A stretch of 64,000 nucleotides of DNA, taken from Polynucleobacter sp. 30F-ANTBAC. GTDB taxonomy: Bacteria > Pseudomonadota > Gammaproteobacteria > Burkholderiales > Burkholderiaceae. Below, one piece after another: positions 39,382-47,933 of the stretch (positions are counted from its first letter, which is position 1; each line of letters starts with the position of its first letter). The notes below the pieces were generated by a model, which worked only from the letters and a program-made list of their open reading frames with translations, ran no database searches and was not told the DNA's origin. The DNA lies in the NCBI RefSeq assembly GCF_018882385.1, contig NZ_JACVON010000001.1:418942-482941 (forward strand), in the 5' to 3' direction. The translations under genes were made by a program, and so were the position numbers.

Positions 39382-41472
39382 TTAACCTTTCTTCGCACTA
39401 ATTTTTTCATTAGGCCAAATCAGAATATTGGCAACCTCATCAACAACACCGGTGTGATCAGGAAGAACTAAAGTGGTTGTATCCATTTGAGTAATGATGG
39501 CTGGACCAACAATATGATTACCGGCAACCAAACGATCGCGGCGATAAATATTTGCTTTTTGAAGCGCACCATCCACATAAACTTCAGAGCTAGCTATCAA
39601 AGCGTCTGCTGCTGGATTCTTAGAACCAATTGCGTTTCTAGTTGCTTTAACTTTTGTTTCAGGACCCAAAACAATTGCTCGAAGGTTGACGATCTCTTTA
39701 ACCACATCCAAAGAGAATGTGTAAAGTTGAGTATGCTTATCATCAAATATCTTAGCAATACTACTTAAACCACCATTTTTGAATTCATCAGCAGAGACAG
39801 CAATTGGTAATTGCATACCCTGGCCGCGATATCGCAAATCAATCTGATAGATCAACTGTTGATTCTCAATTGAAATACCTTCTTCGATTAACGACTTTCT
39901 AGCATTCGCCGCCAAAGTTTCAAGTATGCCGCCCACCTCAGAATCGGTAGTCTCATCATAGCGACGAATAAATGTCTGAGAGAACTCATCTCTTGAGCGC
40001 GTTGTTGCATCACCATAAGCACATAGAACACCAGGTCCTGGTGGAATAATGACTGGCCATGAGCCCATTAACTTACCAAGAGCGTTACCGTGCAATGGGC
40101 CCGCACCACCGAAAGCGATCAGTGCAAAATCTCGTGGGTCGTAGCCTTGTTCGATGGACACCAAACGTAATGCACCAAACATGTTTTCATTAACAATTTT
40201 GATAATGCCTTCAGCAGTTTCATGTACTGACTTACCTAAAGGATCGGCGACTGTTTTAACAGCTTTTTCTGCTAGAGATTTATCAATCTTCATGTCACCA
40301 CCAAGCGCTGAATTGCTTGGCAAATAACCCAATGTCACGTTTGCATCCGTCACAGTAGGTTTCTCTCCACCTTTGCAATAAGCAGCTGGGCCAGGACTAG
40401 CGCCGGCACTTTGCGGACCCACACGTAATGCTTTTGTTAATTCTGGTACATAGGCAATCGATCCGCCACCAGCACCAACTGTTCTTACGTCAATAGAGGG
40501 GGCTCTCACAGTGATATCCCCTACTCGTGTTTCACGTCTAGTTTGTGCCACGCCATCTTGAATCAAGGCCACATCCGTTGAGGTACCCCCCATATCGAAT
40601 GTCAATAAATTCATGTAGCCAGATTGCTTTGCAATCCATTGCGCACCAGAAACACCGCCAGCAGGTCCGGACATTAGCAAGTTAACTGGGTTATCTCGTG
40701 CGCCTTGAATGGTTGATAAACCACCATCGGATCTTAAAATATGTAGATGAAGATTCTTCATCGACTTATTAAGTTCAGTCTGAAGATTTTTCATGTACTT
40801 TGAAACAACTGGACGAACATATGAGTTCACAACCGTCGTTTCAGTTCTCTCGTACTCATACATCTCTGGAATAACTTCGCTAGAGATTGAGACTGGAATA
40901 CCAGGGAGGACTTGTTCAGCAATTTTTCTAGCTTGATCTTCGTGAATACCACTTGAGTAAGCATTCATAAAGCAGATAGTTAACGCCTCAATTTTGCAAT
41001 CAACTAATTTGAGAAGATCTTTTTTAAGTTTTTCCTCATTGAGCGGCTTTAATACATTACCGCGTGAATCAATTCTTTCATCAGCTTCAATGGTCCATTC
41101 AAGCGGGGCTAACAATGGTTTTTTGTTATAAATAACCCAACCACCCAAACCACCAGGAACAAATGAACGAGCAATTTGTAGAACCTGACGGTAGCCTTCG
41201 GTTGTTACCAAACCAACTCGCGCGCCCTTACCCTCTAAAACAGCATTGGTAGCAACAGTGGTACCGTGCATGACGCGATTAATATCTTCGGTCTTTAAGC
41301 CATTTTGTTCACAGATTTTTTTAATGCCATTTAAAACACCTTCAGAAGAATCATGAGGTGTTGATGGGACTTTAGCTGCATAGGTTTGACCAGTTGACTC
41401 ATCAATCAAGATAAGGTCCGTGAAGGTCCCTCCCACATCAACACCTAAGCGATAACTACTTGTCTGACTCAT
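39382..41472 (-). CDS. hydantoinase A / acetone carboxylase beta family subunit
   Basis: A 696-residue ATP-binding partner of the HyuB-like protein. The sugar-kinase-like nucleotide fold shows GVDVGGTFTDLI at the N-terminus, HGTTVATNAVLEGKGA, LMSGPAGGVSGA and FDMGGTSTDVA. The protein phosphorylates a carbonyl of a lactam, imide or ketone in known relatives. The intact length and the close partner gene suggest an active enzyme. It lies 27 bases after the CoA-transferase gene. Confidence 0.9.
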   Translation of the reverse strand: MSQTSSYRLGVDVGGTFTDLILIDESTGQTYAAKVPSTPHDSSEGVLNGIKKICEQNGLKTEDINRVMHGTTVATNAVLEGKGARVGLVTTEGYRQVLQIARSFVPGGLGGWVIYNKKPLLAPLEWTIEADERIDSRGNVLKPLNEEKLKKDLLKLVDCKIEALTICFMNAYSSGIHEDQARKIAEQVLPGIPVSISSEVIPEMYEYERTETTVVNSYVRPVVSKYMKNLQTELNKSMKNLHLHILRSDGGLSTIQGARDNPVNLLMSGPAGGVSGAQWIAKQSGYMNLLTFDMGGTSTDVALIQDGVAQTRRETRVGDITVRAPSIDVRTVGAGGGSIAYVPELTKALRVGPQSAGASPGPAAYCKGGEKPTVTDANVTLGYLPSNSALGGDMKIDKSLAEKAVKTVADPLGKSVHETAEGIIKIVNENMFGALRLVSIEQGYDPRDFALIAFGGAGPLHGNALGKLMGSWPVIIPPGPGVLCAYGDATTRSRDEFSQTFIRRYDETTDSEVGGILETLAANARKSLIEEGISIENQQLIYQIDLRYRGQGMQLPIAVSADEFKNGGLSSIAKIFDDKHTQLYTFSLDVVKEIVNLRAIVLGPETKVKATRNAIGSKNPAADALIASSEVYVDGALQKANIYRRDRLVAGNHIVGPAIITQMDTTTLVLPDHTGVVDEVANILIWPNEKISAKKG

Positions 41473-41499
41473 TTAATTGCTCCTTAGTACCACATTTAG

Positions 41500-42714
41500 T
41501 TATTGAATAATTTTTTTAACTTTTAAACTTGTCAATTGCTCATCACTCATGCCACACATCTCTCTAAGCACCTCATCGGTGTGCACACCCAATTTAGGCG
41601 GCGCATCAGGAGTCTCCTCAACTGATGAAGAGAACTTCATTGGTATACCTGGCATTTTTACGGTTTGGCCGTTTTCCAGCTTCACGTCAATCACCATATT
41701 TCTTGCTAACACTTGAGGATCACTGAGCGCCTGATCAAAACGATTCACAGGCCCGCAAGGAATTTTTGCTTCTTGGAATAACTTTAGCCAATAAGCAGTT
41801 GGCTGAAGCTTGAGATTTTCCGCAATGGCGGCATCAATTTGTGCTTTAGCAGCCAATCGAACGGGTTGCTGGTGATACTTCTCATCAAGAAAATCTTCTA
41901 ATGGCAAGACTTTGATAAATCTGCCCCAAAATGCATCACCAATACAAGCGATAATTAAATGGCCATCACTTGTTGGATAGGAGTTGTATGGGACATGCAC
42001 AAAGTGACTGTTACCAATAGGTTCCGGAACACTTCCAGAAAGGAAATACATGGTTGCCATGTAGTTCAACAATGAAATCTGAGCATCTAACATGGAAACA
42101 TCCACATGTTGACCTTTGCCAGTGCTGGCGCGCTGAGTTAGTGCTGCTAAAACACCCATTGCACCAAATACACCACCACCTAGATCACCAATTGGAATAC
42201 CTGAACGCATCGGTGAATTTTTGTCCAAACCAGTGATTGACATACCACCACCCATGGCTTGAACGACTTGGTCAAACGCAGGACGAAGTGGATCAGGACC
42301 CGTTGAGCCAAAACCACTGATAGAACAAGTAATAATTTTAGGATTAATAGATGATAATTTTTCGTAATCGATACCCAAACGTTGAGTAACACCCACTGAA
42401 AAATTATCAACAACAACGTCAGCAACCCTGACTAACTCATAGAAAACCTCAAGACCCTCTGGACTTTTGAGATCAATACAAACACTCTTCTTGCCGCGGT
42501 TGAGTGTTAAGAAGTACGCCCCCATACCATCAGCAGAATTATTAGGATCTTTTGCTAAGAGAGCTCTTGTCGCTTCGCCATGATCCAAAGGCTCAACCTT
42601 GATGGTTGTCATCCCTAGATCACTTAGCATCATCGTCGCATAAGGACCTGATAGCATATGAGTCAGATCTAAAAGAGTTAATCCGCTTAAGACTTGGTTA
42701 GTTTTATTCATCAT
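41500..42714 (-). CDS. family III CoA-transferase (CaiB/BaiF)
   Basis: A 404-residue CoA-transferase; family III enzymes move CoA between acids, typically from succinyl-CoA. The start GLTLLDLTHMLSGPYATMM is typical, the catalytic Asp is Asp177 in GIPIGDLGGG, and GQHVDVSMLDA follows. Family members act on formate, malate, citramalate, carnitine and others. First gene of the operon. The double ATG (42714 and 42711) is only a few bases from the start point expected for the sigma-54 promoter, so the mRNA may be almost leaderless. Confidence 0.9.
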   Translation of the reverse strand: MMNKTNQVLSGLTLLDLTHMLSGPYATMMLSDLGMTTIKVEPLDHGEATRALLAKDPNNSADGMGAYFLTLNRGKKSVCIDLKSPEGLEVFYELVRVADVVVDNFSVGVTQRLGIDYEKLSSINPKIITCSISGFGSTGPDPLRPAFDQVVQAMGGGMSITGLDKNSPMRSGIPIGDLGGGVFGAMGVLAALTQRASTGKGQHVDVSMLDAQISLLNYMATMYFLSGSVPEPIGNSHFVHVPYNSYPTSDGHLIIACIGDAFWGRFIKVLPLEDFLDEKYHQQPVRLAAKAQIDAAIAENLKLQPTAYWLKLFQEAKIPCGPVNRFDQALSDPQVLARNMVIDVKLENGQTVKMPGIPMKFSSSVEETPDAPPKLGVHTDEVLREMCGMSDEQLTSLKVKKIIQ

Positions 42715-42725
42715 ATGTCCTATAC

Positions 42726-42742
42726 AGCAAAAAGTGTGCCAA
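42726..42742 (-). promoter_or_regulatory. sigma-54 promoter of the catabolic operon
   Basis: TTGGCAC, five bases, TTGCT on the reverse strand, with exact -24/-12 spacing (consensus TGGCAC-N5-TTGC). By convention transcription would begin near 42715. A small inverted repeat, AATAGATT / AATCTATT (42741-42759), abuts the -24 side. Confidence 0.9.
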
Positions 42743-42759
42743 TAGATTAGAAATCTATT

Positions 42760-42772
42760 TAACCTATTGATT
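42760..42772 (-). promoter_or_regulatory. IHF binding site
   Basis: AATCAATAGGTTA on the reverse strand fits the consensus WATCAANNNNTTR at every fixed position and has an AT-rich flank. It lies between the activator operator and the sigma-54 promoter, where a bend would help the activator touch the polymerase. Confidence 0.75.
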
Positions 42773-42862
42773 TATATATAAATTAATAAAAATAAGCTCA
42801 TAAAATTAAACGTTATATGTTAGGGCTTTCCACTAACTTTGCTGTTTATTCAAGACAAAATT

Positions 42863-42910
42863 GTTTCAATGTGTTTCAATTTGTTAACACTATTTGAAAC
42901 AGATTGAAAC
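42863..42910. promoter_or_regulatory. four-half-site operator for the divergent activator
   Basis: Two GTTTCAAT half-sites (42863-42870, 42873-42880) mirror TTTGAAAC (42893-42900) and ATTGAAAC (42903-42910). Both pairs share one centre at about 42886.5 and the half-sites within each arm repeat every 10 bases. The array ends four bases before the activator ATG and lies about 170 bases upstream of the sigma-54 start point, the usual enhancer distance. Confidence 0.78.
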
Positions 42911-42913
42911 AAT

Positions 42914-44821
42914 ATGAACAGATTGCCCCGCATAGCAGTATTTAGTTACACCGGTCTTAGTCGCTTAATAAAGTTAGTCGCGCACAATTTTGCTGATAAA
43001 GCAGAAATCACTGTTTATGACCTAGTGCTTCATCAAGCAGTAGAGAAAGCTCGAGAAATCGAGGAAAAAGGATTAGCCGATGTTTTCGTATCTGCCGGCG
43101 CTAATGCAGAGTACATTCGGAGCGACTTTAAGACCCCAGTCGTTGAAATTAAAGTCAGTAGCCATGATGTGATGATGGCTCTGATTAAGGCCAAGCAAAT
43201 CTCGGAAAGAATAGGTGTCGTAAGTTTCAAAAATACGATTCATGAACTAGACGATATTAAAGACCTTCTTAAACTGGATATCACACAAAGAACCTATGGA
43301 ACCATTGAGGATGGTCGACATTGCTTTCATAGGCTTGCTAATGATGGTATTGAAGTGATTGTTGGCTCGAGCCTTGTGGTCGACTTAGCTAATGAAAATG
43401 GCTTACAAGGCATTTTGATGTATTCATCAGAAACCGTTAGCAATGCCCTCAATCATGCCATTGAACTTGGTCGATTATCAATTCTTGAGGGGGGGCGATA
43501 TGATCAAGTCAACAGCATTCTATACAACTTAAGAGATGCCATTATTGCGGTAGATGCAAACGGTATGGTGACGGCTATTAACCCATCCATGTGCCAAGTG
43601 ATTGGCAAGCAAGAAAAAGACTGTATTGGTCAATTTGTTGATGACATCGCACCGGAGATTGCCATCAGTGAAGTTCTCAAAAATAAAAAGAATAAAGAAG
43701 AAGTTATTCAAGTCAAAGGAAAAGTACTGGTTGCTAAATCAGTAGCCATCATAGAGAACGAAATGTTTTTTGGTGTTGTCACAGTTTTACAAGACGATAG
43801 TTCCATCAAAAAAACCGAATCAACGCTTAGAACTCAACTCAAGAAAAGCTCACTAACAGCTAAATATCGCTTTGAAAACATTAACGGCAATAGTGTGGAA
43901 TTTAATGCCACCAAACAAACTGCGCAGCGCTATTCTAAGACAGACTCAACAATTTTAATTACCGGCGAGAGTGGTACCGGTAAAGAATTATTTGCTCAAG
44001 CGATACACAACGCCAGCTCCAGAAAAGAGTCCCCCTTTGTTGCGATCAACTGTGCCTCCCTACCCGAACCACTCTTAGAGAGCGAATTGTTTGGATATGA
44101 AGAAGGCGCTTTTACAGGCAGCAAAAAAGGTGGCAAGATTGGCTTATTTGAATCAGCACATCGTGGCACTATTTTCTTAGATGAAATCGGAGATATGCCT
44201 TCTGCACTTCAAACCAGACTGCTACGTGTTATTCAAGAAAAAGAAGTGGTGAGATTAGGTAGCTCCATACCCATTCCAGTTGATGTGCGCGTCATTAGTG
44301 CCACACACAGGAATCTACTCGATGAAATTAAAAAAGTTAACTTCAGAGATGATCTGTATTACCGATTGAACATTCTTCATATCAAACTTCCGAGCCTTCG
44401 AGAGCGGAAAGAAGATATTTCATTCCTTGCTTTGCAGTTTTTATTTCACTCTCTAAGAAAATTAGGCTCTTCGATCCCAGCTGATGAAGCCTTGGCTCAA
44501 ATCAGTCATTTGCTGATTGAATATAACTGGCCAGGCAATGTCAGAGAGCTTGAGAATATTATGGAACGATATGCTGTTTTCCTAAGTCAATACAATAAAA
44601 CATCTGAGATTGACTTAAGCATCCTAAAAATTGAGTTCCCAGAAATCTATGCTGCCCGAGTGAGTAATGAAAAGATCAATTTAGTAAACACTGAAAAAAA
44701 TGATGACTATTTGATGGCTGTGATGAGTCAATCAAAAAAGAGTAAGACGGAGCTAGCCAAAGAACTTGGCGTTAGCAGAACAACGTTATGGCGAATCTTA
44801 AAAGAAAAAAATAATTTATAA
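42914..44821 (+). CDS. PrpR-type sigma-54-dependent transcriptional activator
   Basis: A 635-residue enhancer-binding protein. Residues 1-190 form a PrpR_N ligand-binding domain as in the propionate regulator (TVYDLVLHQAVEKA, FVSAGANAEYIRS). A PAS domain follows (about 205-310, IIAVDANGMVTAINPS). The AAA+ domain has Walker A GESGTGKE (351-358) and the sigma-54 contact loop GAFTGS (398-403), the variant also seen in PrpR. The Fis-type helix-turn-helix is at the end (ELAKELGVSRTTLWRIL). It is divergent from the catabolic operon and very probably its activator; the inducer is unknown. Its 3' end overlaps the convergent DUF1841 gene by six bases. Confidence 0.93.
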   Translation: MNRLPRIAVFSYTGLSRLIKLVAHNFADKAEITVYDLVLHQAVEKAREIEEKGLADVFVSAGANAEYIRSDFKTPVVEIKVSSHDVMMALIKAKQISERIGVVSFKNTIHELDDIKDLLKLDITQRTYGTIEDGRHCFHRLANDGIEVIVGSSLVVDLANENGLQGILMYSSETVSNALNHAIELGRLSILEGGRYDQVNSILYNLRDAIIAVDANGMVTAINPSMCQVIGKQEKDCIGQFVDDIAPEIAISEVLKNKKNKEEVIQVKGKVLVAKSVAIIENEMFFGVVTVLQDDSSIKKTESTLRTQLKKSSLTAKYRFENINGNSVEFNATKQTAQRYSKTDSTILITGESGTGKELFAQAIHNASSRKESPFVAINCASLPEPLLESELFGYEEGAFTGSKKGGKIGLFESAHRGTIFLDEIGDMPSALQTRLLRVIQEKEVVRLGSSIPIPVDVRVISATHRNLLDEIKKVNFRDDLYYRLNILHIKLPSLRERKEDISFLALQFLFHSLRKLGSSIPADEALAQISHLLIEYNWPGNVRELENIMERYAVFLSQYNKTSEIDLSILKIEFPEIYAARVSNEKINLVNTEKNDDYLMAVMSQSKKSKTELAKELGVSRTTLWRILKEKNNL

Positions 44822-45247
44822 CAAGGTTTTTATCGATTCAATGTACGCCTGCATATCAGGCGGGGTGCCATCCCTTTGCGCTTGCCATAAGACTTGCCCC
44901 AAGCACTCCATCATGCGATGCTGTGCTTCGTGTTCAGAGTCTAGTTTAGTCATTAGCTGACGGCTGACTTCTCGGATACCAACGGGTTGATCAATTTGCA
45001 CCTGCTCAGTGATTGACAAATGCATAGCTAAATGAAGAAAAGGATTGGTCTGCCCTTTTTCAGGCGTGTAATCAGTTGCCTGCGCCATTTCCAACTGCCC
45101 CAATATCTCATGATACTCAGGATGCTCCACCATCCACTTAGCCGCAATCGACTCTAATGGGGTCAGGATGCCAGAATTAATTTGTTTCGCCCAAGCTTCA
45201 CAAAAAAACTGGCGCACCTCTTCACGACTTGGATTAAATAAACTCAT
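44816..45247 (-). CDS. DUF1841 family protein
   Basis: A 143-residue soluble helical protein recognised as the DUF1841 family (start MSLFNPSREEVRQFFCEAW, later NPFLHLAMHLSITEQ). Function unknown. It overlaps nth by four bases (ATGA), so the two are translationally coupled, an arrangement consistent with a housekeeping role. Confidence 0.82.
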   Translation of the reverse strand: MSLFNPSREEVRQFFCEAWAKQINSGILTPLESIAAKWMVEHPEYHEILGQLEMAQATDYTPEKGQTNPFLHLAMHLSITEQVQIDQPVGIREVSRQLMTKLDSEHEAQHRMMECLGQVLWQAQRDGTPPDMQAYIESIKTLL

Positions 45248-45882
45248 GATGAGAAATTTTTCTCTTTAAATGAACACAGGGGTTCCACGATACATAGACT
45301 GCAAGCAGGACTTCTTGCCTTACAAGTGTAACGGCCATGCAAGATCAACCAATGATGCGCATCAATTAAATACTCTTTGGGCACACGCTTGAGCAAAGCT
45401 ATCTCCACTGCTAAAACATCTTTACCGGGAGCTAAACCCGTGCGATTAGATACCCTAAAAATATGGGTATCCACTGCCATGGTGGGATGACCAAAAGCGG
45501 TATTCAAAATCACATTAGCGGTTTTTCGACCAACACCTGGCAGAGCCTCCAACGCTTCCCTATCTTCAGGAACCACACTATTGTGTTTTTCGATCAATAA
45601 CCGACAGGTTTCGATTAAATGCTTTGCTTTTGTTTTATATAAACCAATATGCTTGATAAAAGGTATTAATCCTTCTTCACCAAGGGCATAGATTTTTTCG
45701 GGGGTATTGGCAACTGGAAATAATTCCTTAGTACCTTTGTTAACTGAGATATCCGTTGCTTGAGCAGATAGGAGGACCGCAGCCAATAATTCAAAAGGCG
45801 TGGAATACTCCAATTCAGTAGTTGGCTTGGGGTTATTACCTTTGAGAGCTTCAAAAAAAGCCCGACGCTTCTCAGGGTTCAT
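45244..45882 (-). CDS. nth: endonuclease III
   Basis: A 212-residue base-excision repair glycosylase/lyase acting on oxidised pyrimidines. The helix-hairpin-helix LPGVGRKTANV has the catalytic Lys, and VDTHIFRVSNR the catalytic Asp. The C-terminal [4Fe-4S] ligands fit C-X6-C-X2-C-X5-C (CKARSPACSLCIVEPLC). The ATG at 45882 is preferred to a GTG six bases upstream. Confidence 0.96.
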   Translation of the reverse strand: MNPEKRRAFFEALKGNNPKPTTELEYSTPFELLAAVLLSAQATDISVNKGTKELFPVANTPEKIYALGEEGLIPFIKHIGLYKTKAKHLIETCRLLIEKHNSVVPEDREALEALPGVGRKTANVILNTAFGHPTMAVDTHIFRVSNRTGLAPGKDVLAVEIALLKRVPKEYLIDAHHWLILHGRYTCKARSPACSLCIVEPLCSFKEKNFSS

Positions 45883-45888
45883 CGCCAC

Positions 45889-46317
45889 TTAAAGCACTCC
45901 CAATACATCTTGTATTTTTTTCTTTAAAAGTACAGTATTGGCTTGTTGCTTGATCAAATGCTCTTGGTTAGAAGGTCTTAATTTTTCAGACCAAACAGAA
46001 CCGGGGAAGCAAACATCCAATTGGTATCTTGGAATGATGTGCCAATGCAAATGAGGAACCATATTGCCCAAAGCGGCTAAATTCACTTTATCGGGATGCA
46101 TCACGTCAATGATGGCTTTTTCAACCAACATGACGATGTGATGAAGGCGCGCCCTTTGGTCCACTGAGAGTTGACTCATTTCAGCCACATGCTCATTCCA
46201 GATCACACGGCAAAAACCAGGATAGTCCGGCTCATTAGCAAAAATGACGCGCATCTCATCGTTCTTCCAAAGAAGCTCGCCACCATCTGTCGTACATAAA
46301 GGACAATTTGAATTCAT
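45889..46317 (-). CDS. HIT-family hydrolase
   Basis: A 142-residue histidine-triad protein with HLHWHIIPRY as the active site; members hydrolyse nucleotide phosphoramidates or dinucleoside polyphosphates. An N-terminal CPLC pair may bind zinc. The ATG at 46317 is used; the frame extends upstream only through a TTG inside the aceA terminator. Next to nth (six bases), likely one transcript. Confidence 0.87.
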   Translation of the reverse strand: MNSNCPLCTTDGGELLWKNDEMRVIFANEPDYPGFCRVIWNEHVAEMSQLSVDQRARLHHIVMLVEKAIIDVMHPDKVNLAALGNMVPHLHWHIIPRYQLDVCFPGSVWSEKLRPSNQEHLIKQQANTVLLKKKIQDVLGVL

Positions 46318-46335
46318 TTTGGTATTTTCGCTCAA

Positions 46336-46364
46336 AAACAAAAAGCCCGGCTTTTGGCCGGGCT
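46336..46364 (-). terminator. terminator of aceA
   Basis: AGCCCGGC, CAAAA, GCCGGGCT on the reverse strand followed by TTTTTGTTTTT. Eight-base GC-rich stem with a T-run, 40 bases after the aceA stop. Confidence 0.92.
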
Positions 46365-46403
46365 AATCAACAAAGGCGGGGTACGCCAGAGTCAATGACT
46401 TGC

Positions 46404-47702
46404 TTAGTGGAACTGCTCTTCTTCAGTAGAACCTGTCAATGCTGTAACTGATGAAGCACCACCTTGAATCACTGTGGTTACTTCGTCGAAGTAACCAGTA
46501 CCAACTTCTTGCTGATGTGAAACGAATGTATAACCACGATCACGAGCTGCGAATTCAGGCTCTTGAACTTTTTCAACATAAGCTGACATGCCACGAGCAA
46601 CGTAGTCTTGAGCCAAGTCAAACATGTTGTACCACATAGAGTGAATACCAGCCAATGTAATGAACTGATACTTGTAACCCATCGCACCAAGCTCACGTTG
46701 GAATTTAGCAATTGTTGCGTCATCCAAGTTTTTCTTCCAGTTGAATGATGGTGAGCAGTTGTATGCCAACATCTTACCTGGGTGCTTCGCGTGAACAGCT
46801 TCAGCAAATTTGCGAGCAAACTCAAGGTCAGGCGTACCAGTTTCACACCATACCAAGTCAGCATATTCAGCATAAGCAATCGCGCGTGAGATAGCTTGGT
46901 CGATACCTTTTTTAGTCTTGTAGAAACCTTCAGCCGTGCGCTCACCCGTCAAGAATGGCTTGTCGTTTTCATCGTAGTCTGATGTGATCAAGTCAGCAGC
47001 TTCAGCATCCGTACGTGCAATCACCAATGTTGGTACGCCACAAACGTCAGCAGCCATACGAGCAGCGATCAATTTCTGACAAGCTTCTTGTGTTGGAACT
47101 AAAACCTTACCACCCATGTGACCGCACTTCTTTACTGAAGCCAATTGGTCTTCCCAGTGAACACCAGCAGCACCGGCTTTGATCATGGCTTTCATTAATT
47201 CAAATGCATTCAATACGCCACCGAAACCAGCTTCAGCGTCAGCCACGATAGGAGCGAAACAGTCGATATGACCCTTGTCACCTTTTTCGATACCTTTTGA
47301 GTATTGAATTTCATCAGCACGACGGAATGTATTGTTGATACGCTCAACAACTTTAGGTACTGAATCAACTGGGTATAAAGATTGATCTGGGTACATAGAT
47401 GAGTATGTATTGTTGTCAGCAGCAACTTGCCAGCCTGACAAATAAATAGCTTTTACACCCGCTTTAACTTGTTGCATCGCTTGACCACCTGTCAAAGCGC
47501 CTAAACAGTTAACGTATGGCTCGTTATTTACTAAGCCCCATAGCTTTTCTGCACCACGGCGTGCTAATGTGTGCTCGATTGGGAAAGAACCGCGAAGACG
47601 AACAACATCAGCAGCTGTATAACCTCGTTTAATACCTTTCCAACGTGGGTTGGTGTCCCAATCTTTTTGCAATGCATCGATTTCTTGTTGACGTGTTGAC
47701 AT
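46404..47702 (-). CDS. aceA: isocitrate lyase
   Basis: A 432-residue glyoxylate-shunt enzyme splitting isocitrate to glyoxylate and succinate. The active-site loop [14 protein letters not shown] is present, with [10 protein letters not shown] before it. The ATG at 47702 is preceded by GGGAG. It needs malate synthase, not in the window. This shunt would let the cell grow on acetyl-CoA from PHB or from the catabolic operon. Confidence 0.97.
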   Translation of the reverse strand: MSTRQQEIDALQKDWDTNPRWKGIKRGYTAADVVRLRGSFPIEHTLARRGAEKLWGLVNNEPYVNCLGALTGGQAMQQVKAGVKAIYLSGWQVAADNNTYSSMYPDQSLYPVDSVPKVVERINNTFRRADEIQYSKGIEKGDKGHIDCFAPIVADAEAGFGGVLNAFELMKAMIKAGAAGVHWEDQLASVKKCGHMGGKVLVPTQEACQKLIAARMAADVCGVPTLVIARTDAEAADLITSDYDENDKPFLTGERTAEGFYKTKKGIDQAISRAIAYAEYADLVWCETGTPDLEFARKFAEAVHAKHPGKMLAYNCSPSFNWKKNLDDATIAKFQRELGAMGYKYQFITLAGIHSMWYNMFDLAQDYVARGMSAYVEKVQEPEFAARDRGYTFVSHQQEVGTGYFDEVTTVIQGGASSVTALTGSTEEEQFH

Positions 47703-47783
47703 GTTTCTCTCCCTATTTAAAACAATAAAAATCTTTATAAGTCCCCTGTGTTGCACGCACTGAAGTCTTATGTCTTATATAAG

Positions 47784-47812
47784 AGTTTATGTATTTAAGA
47801 GAAACAAAGCAA
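47784..47812 (-). promoter_or_regulatory. possible sigma-70 promoter of aceA
   Basis: Reverse-strand TTGCTT (47807-47812), 17 bases, TAAACT (47784-47789). Correct spacing but an imperfect -10; the surrounding region is AT-rich. Confidence 0.38.
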
Positions 47813-47838
47813 GCTTTATATAAAAGCAAATAAATTAA

Positions 47839-47866
47839 AATAAGCCATTAAATTCAATGGCTTATT
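47839..47866 (-). terminator. terminator of the RraA-family gene
   Basis: AATAAGCCATT / AATGGCTTATT, a perfect eleven-base stem with a six-base loop, followed on the reverse strand by TTATTTTAATTTATTT. It lies 68 bases after the RraA-family stop and before aceA. Confidence 0.72.
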
Positions 47867-47933
47867 TTTAATATTTCATATTGTGGTGAACAAGTTCATA
47901 GCTTGCAACACTTAGTCAATTACATGAAATGAC

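Noticed and set aside
27451-44821. Recent horizontal island
   Set aside because: The region seems slightly more AT-rich by eye, but there is no integrase, tRNA, direct repeat or transposase at either edge, and I could not compute composition.
46318-46341. Upstream TTG start for the HIT protein
   Set aside because: It lies inside the aceA terminator hairpin; the ATG at 46317 fits the family.
46478-46945. Long reverse open frame inside aceA and similar overlapping frames elsewhere
   Set aside because: They lie in alternative frames of clearly conserved genes and show no family features.
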